DNA of 64,000 nucleotides. Source: Hyaloscypha bicolor E. Lineage: Eukaryota; Ascomycota; Leotiomycetes; Helotiales; Hyaloscyphaceae. Within the stretch, counting starts at the first letter, position 1. Every line of letters starts with the position of its first letter. Below are positions 49,504 through 61,286 of the stretch, piece by piece. A program made the translations under genes and the position numbers. The notes beneath the pieces were generated by a model. The model was not told the origin of the DNA, did not search any database, and was given only the letters and a program-made list of their open reading frames with translations. The stretch lies in NCBI RefSeq assembly GCF_002865645.1, contig NW_020194618.1, forward strand, positions 452,997 to 516,996, in the 5' to 3' direction.

Positions 49504-51250
49504 ATAGCAGACGATTTCTTTATTAGATCCGTTTAATCCAATTACTTTATACCTATAGAAACTAATAATTTCAAGGAAATAGCAATGAAATAGAGATATA
49601 GAATTAATCTAGATACTATTATAGTATATAAGATATCTGAGTTCTTAAATACCAAGCTATTTTAATATATTCTCTATAAAATAGTTAATAATAACCTTTA
49701 GAAGCTATTTAGATATAACTTCAAGAACTTTACTTGTTAAGGGAACTTTAATAAGCTTAAACTCCCGGAGATACTATGCCTATATAAGGTCCTTTAGTAC
49801 GGCGGTATATATATATAATAGAATACCGGTACCCTTACTATTATAACTATCCTGCTTTCTATTATTAAGGAAAATATATAGTATATCTAAATAAACGAGA
49901 ATCTATTAGCGGCTAGACTAGATCTTATTAAGGAACTAATCCTATTAGGCTTTATTACTCTTACTAAGAACAAGCGCCTAAAACCTATTATCTTTAATAT
50001 TTCTATACTACTATTACTTCCTCTATCTTTATATACTATATTCCCACCAGATTTACATACTAGTACGGAAGCTCTAGAAGCAAATAGTATACTTCTACTA
50101 GCCCTACTACTACTATTAGCCCTACTACTACTACCGCAACTATATCCGAATACCCTCTAATTACCTTTAATTATAAAACTTATCGGGGAAGTTACTAAGA
50201 TCTATACTAAAAAATAAAAATATAATAGATTTAATAGTAATTTTAACTATAAACTCACTATTTTCCTTAATATCTGCTAATATATAGAGCTTCTATAAGA
50301 GGCACTAATACGAGCTTTTCTTACTATATTAAAGAAACTAGCTTAAGACTACTTCTATAGTAACTAGCTCTCTTAATATATATATAAAGAAGCTTGCATT
50401 AATATTTATAGCTTCTTTAAAGGCCCTGAATTCGAATATCGAAATTTAGATATATAGAACGCTACTATATTAGCTTCTATAACGGCTAAATTCCCGGAAA
50501 AGACGACCTTTAAAACTATTTAACTACTAATTAACGAACTATATTAACTATAGTATAATCTTATACCTAACTTGCGAAATACCAAATTCCTCTATAATAA
50601 AATTATTATCTCTTACTAAGGCTTCCAGATATACAGATATATAATCTCAGATCCTTCTGCAAATCTCAGCTAGCTTATTAATAAGCTCTAGTTATCTATT
50701 ACTATATATAAGAGCAAATAACGAGCTAATCCCGAAACCTTCTTTATTAATTAATAATATTACTCTTAGAACCCTTTAAGCTATTATTTCTCCGGAAATT
50801 ATTAATACAAACCCAGCTATAACTTCGGAATCCGTAATAACTACTTTAAGCCCTATAATTACAATAATTATATCCCGAAATTATATTTTATATATAAGAA
50901 GCCCGAATATCGCTTATAGAAGTATATACCGGAGGAATAAAAGGCTAAGAAGGCTCGATTTAGGAATAGAAATATCTATTAGTTTAAATCCCAAAATACC
51001 TGCAACTTTAATAAATACTTTAGTAGTACTTATATATAGTATATTACTAAAGCTAAAGACAAAGAGAGTAATAAGGGTAATAAGAACGAACTAGTAAATA
51101 ACGCTTTTAAGGCTTTATTAGCGGAAACGAATAAAGAAGAGAAATACTACTCAGATTTCTACTTTACTTTAGTTAAGAGCTTTTTAGCCGCTTCTGCCAC
51201 TTCTGCTCTACTAATAACTATAGCTAATACCCTTATAGATAACCTTACTT
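49504..51250 (+). pseudogene. copia D Gag region
   Basis: Plus-strand coding remnant with stops at former Gln/Trp codons. Middle and C-terminal segments are collinear in copies A-C. Near 50880-50950 a Cys/Tyr-rich stretch (FIYKKPEYRL) sits where this family has its zinc-binding motif, with Cys changed to Tyr. A basic tail leads into the protease. It would have formed the particle shell and bound element RNA. Confidence 0.65.
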
Positions 51251-51369
51251 CCCTTTCTCTTATATACTAGATAATAGGCGAAAACCATATATTAGAGCCT
51301 ATTAAACCCTTAATAGAAAACGCCCAGACTTTTATAATTAATAGTATATTAAGATATAATACTTACTAC

Positions 51370-51650
51370 TTTTACGGAGTTGTAATTAATACCAGAGCCT
51401 TCAGATACTCAATTACTGGTTCTGACTAATTCCAAGCTCTCTAGCAGACTAATAATAGCGTCGAACTTAATAAAACTACTAAAGATCAAGTTAATATCTA
51501 GTTTAATATCGGATCTATATCTTCTATTAGATCTATAATAGTAAGTATACTAATTAGGCAAATATAATTCTATATTATGCCTTTAAAGACTCCATTTTTG
51601 CTTAGCTTAGCTAATATAGACAAGCTAGAAGTCTACTTTAATAATCTTAC
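51370..51650 (+). pseudogene. copia D aspartic protease region
   Basis: Retropepsin-like domain. The active-site region reads VVINTRAF where the family has Asp-Thr-Gly-Ala-Ser, so the catalytic Asp is Asn and the Gly is Arg, both G-to-A changes. A stretch ending LLSLANIDKLEVYFNNLTNYL follows, a conserved landmark of this copia family. The domain cannot cleave. Confidence 0.75.
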
Positions 51651-51829
51651 TAATTATCTTATTACTTTTACCGGAAAATATATACCTATAATATAACGTT
51701 TTGGACACTTTTTCCTGCTTTGAAATACTATATTATAAGGCTTTATTTCCGAATTATTTACTTATAATTCCTGCTTTCTTATAGAGGTCGAATTATAACG
51801 TCTATACTATTATTTTAGTTATTTATCTA

Positions 51830-52560
51830 TTAGTAAGCTCCGAAATATACTAGAACGAGTAGGCTATAATATTAATATAAAAGCCCTTAAGTACCTTATA
51901 AAGTACTATAGGCAATGCCAGATATACGGCCAATTACCTGAATAATTTAAGTTTAACCTGAGAGATAATATTAGCTTTAACTACTCTATTATTATTAATA
52001 TTTTCTATATTTCCGGTAAGCCTATACTTTATATTATTAATAAAAGCACTCGATATTAAGCCGGCTAATAGCTCCAGAATATTAGTATAATATATATCTG
52101 GAATATACTCAAATAGTACTAGATTAATAATTATTTAGGCCCTTCTAATTAGATTATAGCAAATACCAGAAAGCAGTTTACTAGTAAGGAGTTCGCTCAG
52201 CTTGCAAATACTATAGAAACCAAGGTCAAGATCGTTCCTATAGAAGCTTATAACTCTATCGGAATTATAGAACGCTACTATAGCCCGATCCAATATATCT
52301 ACCTTATTATTACGGCCGAAGTCGACGGAATTAATAAGAATACCGTACTTCAAATAGCTTTCAAGGCTATTAATAACTCTGCAGGACCTGACGGTATTAT
52401 CCTAACTCTTTTGGTTTATAGCACTTTACCTCAAATAACCAAATATAATACCCTATTACCTACTATATTATAGTAATCGGCAGTACTCAAGAAAGCAATA
52501 ATAGAAATTCAGAAGCTTTAAGCTAAACGTCAAATTACAAACGCTTTAAATACCTGAAAT
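51830..52560 (+). pseudogene. copia D integrase region
   Basis: DDE integrase of Ty1/copia, readable through stops. Zinc-binding region around the segment ending ALKYLIKYYRQCQIYG, then NYSIIINIFYISGKPILYIIN, where the first catalytic Asp now reads Asn, then FTSKEFAQLANTI, IEAYNSIGIIER with the catalytic-Glu neighbourhood, and AFKAINNSAGPDG. The order of integrase before reverse transcriptase is what separates copia from gypsy. A minus-strand open frame at 52135-52353 is a shadow of this domain. Confidence 0.8.
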
Positions 52561-52959
52561 AGTTCTAGTACTACTAATATCTATAAACTACCCCTGAATT
52601 CGGACATTCTCGTTTGGCGTAAAGGAAATACCGGTTAACCTGGTAGTTGGGATAGACTATATAAGCTAGTAGCTATTAATAGGGAGGACTATATACTAGC
52701 TCTACTATATAGTAATACCACTTTCCGTTTAACCTCCGTAAAGCCCTTTTATATAGGGAATATTGAGATTATTACTAATAACCCCGAATCTGAACCTGTT
52801 CCCGAACCTAATAGCGAGACTAAAGGCAATATAGGGATATTTCCTCCTGCTATTCCTGCTATTCCACTAAAGTATAGTAGAGGACGCCCTTATAAGACCC
52901 CGGATATTACGGTATTCCTATAGGATAATAAACTATATAAGGATTCCCGTTAAGTTAAA

Positions 52960-53640
52960 GTTACTAGCCTCCTAGAAAAGGATATATTTGAGGTTACTTC
53001 CAGATCTCAAGTACTAAAGAAAATATATATCTTTAACTCCCGGTTTATTAATAAGATCAAGAATAAGAGTATAGAGAGAGAGCTTAAGAAGTCGAGACTA
53101 GTTATTTAAGCCTATAATAATAGTAAGAAATATATAGTATTAATATAATTACTTACTATTTAATATATTAGCCAGAGAATTATTCTTAGTATTACTGCTA
53201 TAATAATAGATACTACGGAATTATATTTATATAATATCTTATAAGCTTATATCTAATTAATAATCTTGCTTAATCGCAATTTCTATATTAACTTACCTTA
53301 TAAGCTTGCTAGAGAGCTAAATCTAAAGAACGATTCTATTCTAAAGGTTATAAAACCACTATATAGCATACCGGAAGCTAGGAACTACTTGTTTAAAACT
53401 TACTATTTCCACTATATTAACAAGCTTTTTATAGAACAGTCGACTTATAACCCTTGCCTTCTCTATAGTAAGCAACCCTTCGGAATTATTAGCCTTTAAA
53501 CTAATAATATTTTATTTGTCGGAACTAATAATTTTGTAAAGGCAGAGTAACTAAAGCTCTATAAGGCTAAGTTCTTAGCTAAGAAGCGTAAATCCCTCAC
53601 TTTTAACTATAATCTCAAGTTTAATAGAGGTATTATCTAT
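52960..53640 (+). pseudogene. copia D reverse transcriptase region
   Basis: RT domain with landmarks FNSRFINKIKN, then KKSRLVIQAYN, then QYISQRIILS, then ILKVIKPLYSIPEARNY, and YNPCLLYSKQPFGIISL. A 77-codon piece (53266-53499) is still open. Just past it the catalytic region reads Leu-stop-Thr-Asn-Asn, where the family has a paired Asp. Both Asp codons have become Asn by G-to-A change, so it is catalytically dead regardless of the stops. Confidence 0.88.
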
Positions 53641-53739
53641 ACGGATACTACTGGAATTACTCTTATATAGGAATACTAGTATAAAAACCTTCGAACCATT
53701 TCTATAAAGAATACTACTACTATAAGTAGTAGAAGTACT

Positions 53740-54480
53740 ATTCGTTAAAATCTCTCTATTAAGGACTAATATATCGCCTAATACGCTAGAGGAGCATATA
53801 TTGCGTTAGTCTATTAACTAGAAGCTTTATATAACCTATTAATTGCCGCTCAAGCTATTAAACCCTCGGAAACTAATATAAAGGCACTTAATAAATGCAT
53901 TTAATAGCAAATTGAGAATACTACCAGAGAACTAAGATTTGTAAAGCTAGTAAAGAAGTCCTTATATTTAATCGTTTTTACGGACGCTTTATTCGCAAAT
54001 AATAGAGATCTCTCCTCCTAAATCGGATATATTCTAGTTCTAGTAAATGGAACTAGATACGCTAATATTATTTACTGGTTCTCTACCAAATATAAGAGAG
54101 TTACCAGAAGCGTTCTAGCTTCGGAACTCTATAGTATAGCTTATAGTTTTAATATAGGCGCTTTAGTTAAATCTATAATTAATAGAGTACTGGAAATGGA
54201 ACTACTACTAGTCGTCTATACGGATTCGAAGTCATTATACGAATGCCTCGTCAAATTAGGCACTACTCGAGAGAAATGCCTAATAATTAACGTAATATAC
54301 CTCTGCCAGGCATATAAATAATGAGAGATTACGGAAGTTAAGTGAATTAAGAGAGAATTGAATCCTACCGACTCTATAACGAAATTAAAGCTATTAAACG
54401 CCCTCAAACGCCTTATTAATATAAATATAATATAATTAAATATAGAGGAATAAGTTAAATGCGGATAGAGCGGGAAATGA
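53740..54480 (+). pseudogene. copia D RNase H region
   Basis: RNase H domain at the C-terminus of pol. Landmarks: a QYIAQYARGAYIALV-like stretch, LIVFTDALFANNRDLSS (first catalytic Asp intact), RSVLASELYSMAYSFNIGALV with the catalytic Glu, then VVYTDSKSLYECLVKLGTT with the second Asp, and EVKWIKRELNPTDSI. The frame runs on toward the palindrome at 54515 and then the 3' LTR. The minus-strand open frame at 54216-54407 is a shadow. Confidence 0.85.
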
Positions 54481-54514
54481 ATATATAGGATAGAAGGATA
54501 TTATAAGAGGGGAA

Positions 54515-54550
54515 GTTATATATAAAAGGCTATAGCCTTTAGTATATAAC
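54515..54550. repeat. 36-bp palindrome, copia D copy
   Basis: Arms GTTATATATAAAAGGCT and AGCCTTTAGTATATAAC with one mismatch pair and an AT centre. It lies after RNase H. Confidence 0.85.
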
Positions 54551-54680
54551 TAAAACCTTAAAAGTAATATAGATATATAGAGCGTTTAGGAGATCTGGCA
54601 CTAGGCCGGATTAGGGAATTTGTATGCAATCGGAGGAGAGCACTATTTTCTGTTTTTTGTGTTTTTTAGAGAGTTTCTAG

Positions 54681-54960
54681 TATTAGTATAGCTATTTCTT
54701 TAGGAATTATATATATAGTTACAGGATATAGGATACAGGATATAGGTAATAGAATATAGGATAAGGGATATAGTTATATAACCTCGCGTTCCATTAGTAA
54801 CTCGACCGGTAGCTAGTCCCTATTAGGCTTAGCAGATTTAGGGATTGTATATTAATACCATAATACTACAATTCTTACTTCAAAATAATAACTTTACTAA
54901 CTTATACAAATAGCATTCCACGATTATATAACGGTGCTATACATTCCTGGTAAACCGACA
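54681..54960 (+). repeat. 3' LTR of copia D
   Basis: 280 bp, starting TATTAGTATAGC (TG changed to TA) and ending AAACCGACA, followed by AAAAG. Confidence 0.95.
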
Positions 54961-57900
54961 AAAAGTCTTAGAAATCTAATTCCTTAAAATAATATTATAT
55001 AACTAAATCGGAACTATTTTCTTTAATTAAATTTTCTATTTAATAAATACTATTTTAATAATATTAAGCTCTATTATTAACTATTTATTAATATCCTTAT
55101 TATTTTTAGTATTGCCTTTTTACTATAGGTATTTCAATAATTTATTAATAATAGTATATTTAATTTCTTTAATATATTTAACTTTAAAATCAAATAATTA
55201 AATTCATATTAGCTAGTAAATAACTAGAGCTCCAGAAAGATTTATAGCCGCTTTATAACAAGTATATTAGTATCTAGCTTAAGGATAAAGTAAATTTCAT
55301 ATAGCCAGAATTATATTTTCTATAAATACTTTACTAGCCCTTAATATTCTCTTTTAGTAATATTATATCTTTATTTAATATTATTTCAAATTCCAGACTT
55401 ATATTAGGCAATTCTCTTTTTCTCTTTATTATTATATTAATTAAGAGTTCCGCCCTATTTATTTAGGCTAATATCTATTACTAATATAATTATTTTCTAA
55501 CTTTCTAATAAATTATAATATAACTTATAAAATATTAGAATAGTAATAAGCTTTTCTTAAAAGATTTATATAACTTATATTTATTTATTACCTTATTCTT
55601 ATATTATATCTTTTCTTATTAAGTAATAAATGGATTTAGTAATAATTATAAAGCCTTTAATTCAAATATAATAATAAATAATAATTCTAATAAATGCCTT
55701 ACTTTCTATTATACTATTATAATATTCCTATTTTAAGATCTTAATAATTCCTGAATTTAAAGAACTTCTTTTAAGTACTCTATAAATAAAGCTAATAATA
55801 ATTATACTATTATAATAGAATTGCGATTTTTCTCTAATACTAGTTCTAGTTTATTTAATTCTATCTAAAATTATATTCAGGTTTTAAAAATATTCGAATA
55901 TAAAACATTAAATACTAGATAAAATAAACTACCTATTATAATCTATATAAGGTTCCTTTATTCTAATATTATTAATAAATAATATAGCGATTTTAGGAAA
56001 TAAATTCTCTAAAATAATTATAATAATCTATATAAATTATATAATAGAATTAGTAGCTTCCTAAAATAATATAGTTATTCTTAATAGCCCTAAAAGCATT
56101 TTAAATATAGTTAAATCTCTATTATAAGTATCTAATATAAATTAATTATATCCGGAAAAGAAATTAATTAGAAAAATATAAATATATCTAATAAATTTCT
56201 CCGAGATTTTATTAGTAAATAGAAATAGATTAGTATTTTATAGAATTACTAAATTTATTTTTATAATAGTATTAATTCGTCTATAAGTTCCAATAATCTT
56301 TTTTATAATTAAGAATTATTGATTTTAATAAAATTTATTATATTTCTTAAGGATTCTATAATCTAGGTATTCTAATAGTATTTTTACTATTATTAATACT
56401 AAAGCTTTAGAATATAAGAAATTCTTCTCTTATTAGGCTTTATATTTAATAGTTTTAATTAGAATAGATAAACTAATATTTCTATAGACTTTTCCTATTT
56501 CTTTCTAATTAAATATAATTATATCTTCTTAATTAATTATTAATTTTCGGAATATAGCTAATATCTTTTTCAGAGCCAGTTCCCAATATTTAATTATTTA
56601 AAACATTCCGGAATAAATTATAAATCTTTTAGAATAGCTAATATTTTTAATAAAAAATAATCTTTATATTTTCTAATATATTTCTATAAATATTTTCTAA
56701 TTTTGAATCTTTTAAACTAGTCCGAATATCTACTAGAACCTTAATTCTATTATTAGTATTTACTAGTTAAACTTTCTTATTTTTTATTTTATATATTTCT
56801 ATAACTAGAAATAAACTATAGTTATTATCTTTTTCTTTAAAAGTTATAGCTATTTTCTCTAATATTATTTTTATCTAATTTCCGGAATTTATAATCTTTT
56901 TATTTAGCTTCTTCCTATTTAAATATAAAAAGCGTTTTTTTTATCCGGTAGTTTAAAATATCTTTTTTGAGTTTTTATATATTCTAGAATTCTTTTTAGT
57001 CTTAAATTTTATATTTTATAGCTTTGGAAATATATTTCTTTATTATTAGAAAATACTTTTTTTTATATATTTTTTTTTTATATTTTTTTTTAGAAATATT
57101 TTTATTTAATATTCTTTTTATTTCTATTTCTATTAAATCCGGAATTACTTTTAATAATACTTTAGCTAGAATCTTTTCTGTTTTAGTTTCTCTAAAAATA
57201 TTATTAATTTCCTAAACTTCTAAATCCAAAATAAAAAAATTTATAGGAAATTCTAATATTTTTCTATTTCCTCTAATATTATTACTAGTTATAATACCAG
57301 GCTCTATTTTTTATTTTTATTTTTAGTTTCTTATTTCATATTATTTAATTTCTTAATTCTGAGAACTTAATACTCTTAAACTATTATTTTCTTTTTTTCC
57401 CCGGTATTCTTTAAAGGTAAAATAATTATAATAATATAGGTATTCTAATTATTTTCAGGATTAGTAAATCTTTTATCTTATAAATTATTACTTCTATATA
57501 TAATTTTTATTTTTATTTTTACTAAGAATAATTAACTAAATAAAATCTTTAAAGCTTCTTTAATTAAGAAAAATATATTCTTATATTTTACTTTATTTAT
57601 AACTTTAACTTTAAGCCTTATTATTCTTATAAATCCAAATTCAGTTCTAATAATAATAGATATTTAATAATCTATAATATTATATATTATTTTATTAATA
57701 TTTCTAGAGATCTTTTCGAGAAAAATATTAACTTTAGCTCTAATATTAATTATTTCTTTATATTTAATACTCTTTTAAGATTTTCGAAATACGAATCGGA
57801 AATATAGAGATTATATAATATATTTATAAACTAGTAATATTAGAATATTAATACTATTACCTTTAAATTAAATAATTCTATTAATATTAAATATCTAAAC

Positions 57901-60900
57901 TAGTATTTTTAATTTCTTAAATATTCTATTTATTATATAAGCCGTAGCTATTAGTTTTATAGATTTTCTAGTATATTTAATTATATTTAATATAATAATA
58001 TTTCTTATTTATAAAATAGTAAAATAAAAAACATTATTCTTAATTTATTAGTTCTAAAATATAATAGCTAAATTTAGTATTTTCAAAATATTAATAAGTA
58101 TTCTCGTTTCTTTTTGAGTTTTTGGGAATAAAATAATTACTTTTTTTAATAGTTTTATTAAAATATTATTAATTTTAAAAATCTTATACTTATTATAATT
58201 AAGAATATACTAGGTTCTTAATTTATTTTATTTATTTCCGGAAATATTAATATTTATATCCTTAGCTAGGCCATTTCTTTATTTATTATTTTTTGAAATA
58301 GTATTCTTTTAGCCTCTTATATAAAATAGCTTTTCTTTTATTTTGGCTTATTTTGAGAAAACCTCTTTAGCTATTTCTATTTCTTTTCTTTTTCTTTTTA
58401 ATAAAGAATTTATTATAATATTAATAAAAATACTATTTATAGTCAAATCTTAATATTATTTATTAATTCCAAAACCTGAAATATTAGTAATTCTAATATA
58501 ATTTCCTTTAAGGCAAAGCGACTATTTAGATTTCCTAAATATAATTTACTTGCTTTTATATATAAATTCCAGTTAGCTAGTTCCCTTATTTCTTTCTTAT
58601 CTAGTAAACTAGATATTCCCTATTACTCTCTAGATATTCTTGAATTATATTTTTAAATTATAATTAAATTCTTTTTTTCGGATTTGAGAAATAATTTAAT
58701 TAAATTACCGGTATTTACTAGTAAAAAAAAGGAAATACTTTCTTATCTAGGCTTAAATAACTCTTTATACTATTTTTATTAAATCGGTAAATATATTTAC
58801 GGTTTATAAATTCTTCTATTAGTAAGTAATAAAACTAAGAAATATAAATATATTCTGGATTAATATTATTATTTTTATTTTTATTATAGTATTTATAATA
58901 AATTCATTTTTTTGGTTCTGGGTTTATACTATAGGCTATATTAATTTAAATAATATTCTCTAATTATATTTAAAACTAATTTCCTCTAGAATATAATTAT
59001 CTAAACTCTTTATTTATTCTAATTCGATTATTATAGCTATTATAATATTCTCTATAACCTCTATTATAACTTTTAGTATATTCTTTCTAAAAACCCGAAT
59101 TATATTTACTAGACTATTAATACTATTATTTCTATTATAATTAACTAGATTATATAAATAGGCTACGAATATTTTCCTAAATTATAATAGTAGCTATATT
59201 AAGTTATTTCTATAAGTTTTTTTTGAATTATAATAATAATAAATAGCTTTTCTAGACTTTTTACTAGCTAGTTAATATTATTTCCTTTAGGTTTACTACT
59301 TTTAATAGGTTTTATATAATTAGCTATTTAGCTAGATTCTTTTCTTATTTATACCTATAATAGCTTTAGGAAATATAATAGAAAAAACTAGTAAAGAATA
59401 ATTATTTTTTAATTTAGAAACTATATTATAGACTATTATATCTAAGTATTCTTATTTAAATCTAAATATATCTGAATTATTAGTAATATTAAAATAATAT
59501 TTCTTTTCTTTATATTAATAGAATATTATTACCTTTTTATATATTTTATTATATTTATAAATAAAAATATTTATAGGCTCGAAATTTATATTTTTAAAAA
59601 TGTAATTTTTTACTATAATAAATAACTTTCTTATAAATTCTCGGTATTAAATAATTTCATTTATATTTTTTCTTTTTAGTAATTCTTTTAATATTCTATT
59701 AAATATATTAATATAAGACTTAAAAGAGATTCTTCTATTTTGGGCTTATATAATAATTTAATTAAAAAAGTTATAGCTAATTTTAAGTATTTCCTAATTA
59801 TATTCTCGGAATTCCTTTAATAAGGCTTTAAAGAACTTGATTTCCTAGTAATTTCCTAAATTATTAGTATAATATTCCGGTATAGCCTTAATTTAATTCT
59901 TATAAATAGAAGAAATATAATAAATAATTCTCTTTTTTTTAGTATTATTAGAAATATAATAGTTTTTATATATATCTATATATTATTTCAAGAATATAGA
60001 AATATTACTTCCTTGAAATTATAGTATTCTAGAAGCTTCTATAAATAGCAGATTTAAATCCAATATTAGTATATATTTGTTTTTAGTTATATTAATTTTA
60101 ATAATTTCTTTTATAACTAATTATAGAGTTTCTATATCTGAAACTTCTATTAATAAGATTCCTAAAGAACTAATTTTCTATTTAAGTATATCTTTTAGTT
60201 TAAGAACCAGAATTTAAAAGAAATTAGTTAATAATAATAAATATAGTCTAGGTTCGAGTTTTAGTATTAATAGTAATAAGGTAATAGCTTTTCTAATCTT
60301 ATTTCTATTATTTATATTCTCTTTTCTATTTTATTAGCTTAATATTTATAATATCTTTTCTTAATTATATTAAACTAGATATACTTTATAATATTATTAA
60401 AAATAATAATAATAAATATAATTTTACTAATTTCTCTAATTTTTCTAAATTCTTTTTTTTATTTCTATTTAATATCTTTTTCTTTTTCTAAAAGCTTTTC
60501 TAGATTATTTATATAATTTCTTATTTCTGGTTTCTATTTACTATTCTATTTAAAATTAAGAGTATTTCCTCTTTTAGATATCTTTTCCGGATTTAGAAGT
60601 AAGCTTTATTATTAAAACTAAAGCTACTTTTATTCTGGTTTTTACTATAACTAATAATAATATAATTTTATTTCTGTATATTTCTAATTAAAGTCTAATT
60701 TATATTATTTTAGTATAATATTTTCTATTTTATTTCTTTTATTTCTTTTATTTCTATAATTAGCCTCTATTTTTACTATTTCTATATATTATACTAATAA
60801 CTATATTTTATAGCTAACCCGTATTCAAGTTACTAGATATATCGGAAATTAATATAAGATACTAAAATTAATATTTATATATTCTTAATATTTTAGCCTT

Positions 60901-61041
60901 AGGCTTAAAATATTATAATAGCTCTTTTCTTTCTAAACTTACTAAGCTAATAATTCGCTTTATAGAAATCCCTTAGAACTTTATAAAAGTATTACCTTAA
61001 TTATAAAGTTTCGATTTCTTTATATTATTTATTATAAAATA
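54961..61041 (-). pseudogene. unrecognised minus-strand coding remnants
   Basis: No long frame is open. On the minus strand, reading TAA/TAG as Gln/Trp gives protein-like sequence over most of 58500-60900. It includes a Lys/Glu/Gln-rich N-terminal part (about 60250-60700, perhaps a coiled coil) and a block at about 59500-59850 with aromatic residues spaced as in a Gag/capsid-like fold (FFKALLKEFREYN, then SYINIFNRILKELL). Frame changes are frequent. The 54961-58400 part is even less clear. The most likely identity is a retroelement, with R3 (61042-61286) as a possible LTR upstream on that strand. I cannot name the family. Confidence 0.4.
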
Positions 61042-61286
61042 TATAAGAGAGAAACTATAATAAAATATATTATAATATAAAACGCAATTTAATAGTATAT
61101 AGTATATAAAAGCTTAATTAATTAAATATAAAAAAGAAATTAATTATCTAAAATTATAGAAAAGCTAGCTTTCTTATATAATTTCTATAAGTTATATATA
61201 AAAGGCTTTAGCCTTTATTATATAACTAAAATATTAATACTATTAAAACAAAGCGATTTTAATAGAATATAGCTTACTATACTATA
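61042..61286 (+). repeat. dispersed repeat R3, copy 2 (LTR-like)
   Basis: About 245 bp matching 42232-42520, from TATAAGAGAGAAACTATAAT to TACTATACTATA. It is shorter by a small gap near AGAATATAAAAC. Similarity stops at both ends, which supports a discrete repeat unit. Confidence 0.65.
61191..61226. repeat. 36-bp palindrome in R3 copy 2
   Basis: Arms GTTATATATAAAAGGC and GCCTTTATTATATAAC around TTTA. Confidence 0.85.

Larger units (their letters stand above)
48638..54960 (+). mobile_element. complete Ty1/copia LTR retrotransposon, copy D (least RIP-altered)
   Basis: 6323 bp with two 280-bp LTRs (48638-48917, 54681-54960) and perfect target duplication AAAAG (48633-48637 and 54961-54965). 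The 5' LTR still begins TGTTAG and the 3' LTR still ends in CA, the canonical ends. It lacks the leader minisatellite of the other copies. Gag, protease, integrase, RT and RNase H follow in Ty1/copia order. It retains more C and G than A-C, so it is younger or was RIP-altered less. Many stops remain and it cannot be active. Confidence 0.96.

Noticed and set aside
57024..57215. 63-codon Phe/Ile-rich plus-strand frame that looks like a membrane peptide
   Set aside because: It comes from T-rich low-complexity DNA on the strand opposite the likely coding remnant. No support as a gene.
42232..61286. R3 copies as the two LTRs of a single confirmed element
   Set aside because: Outer flanks (ACTAA and ATATA) do not match, and the interior could not be identified. 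Kept only as a hypothesis.
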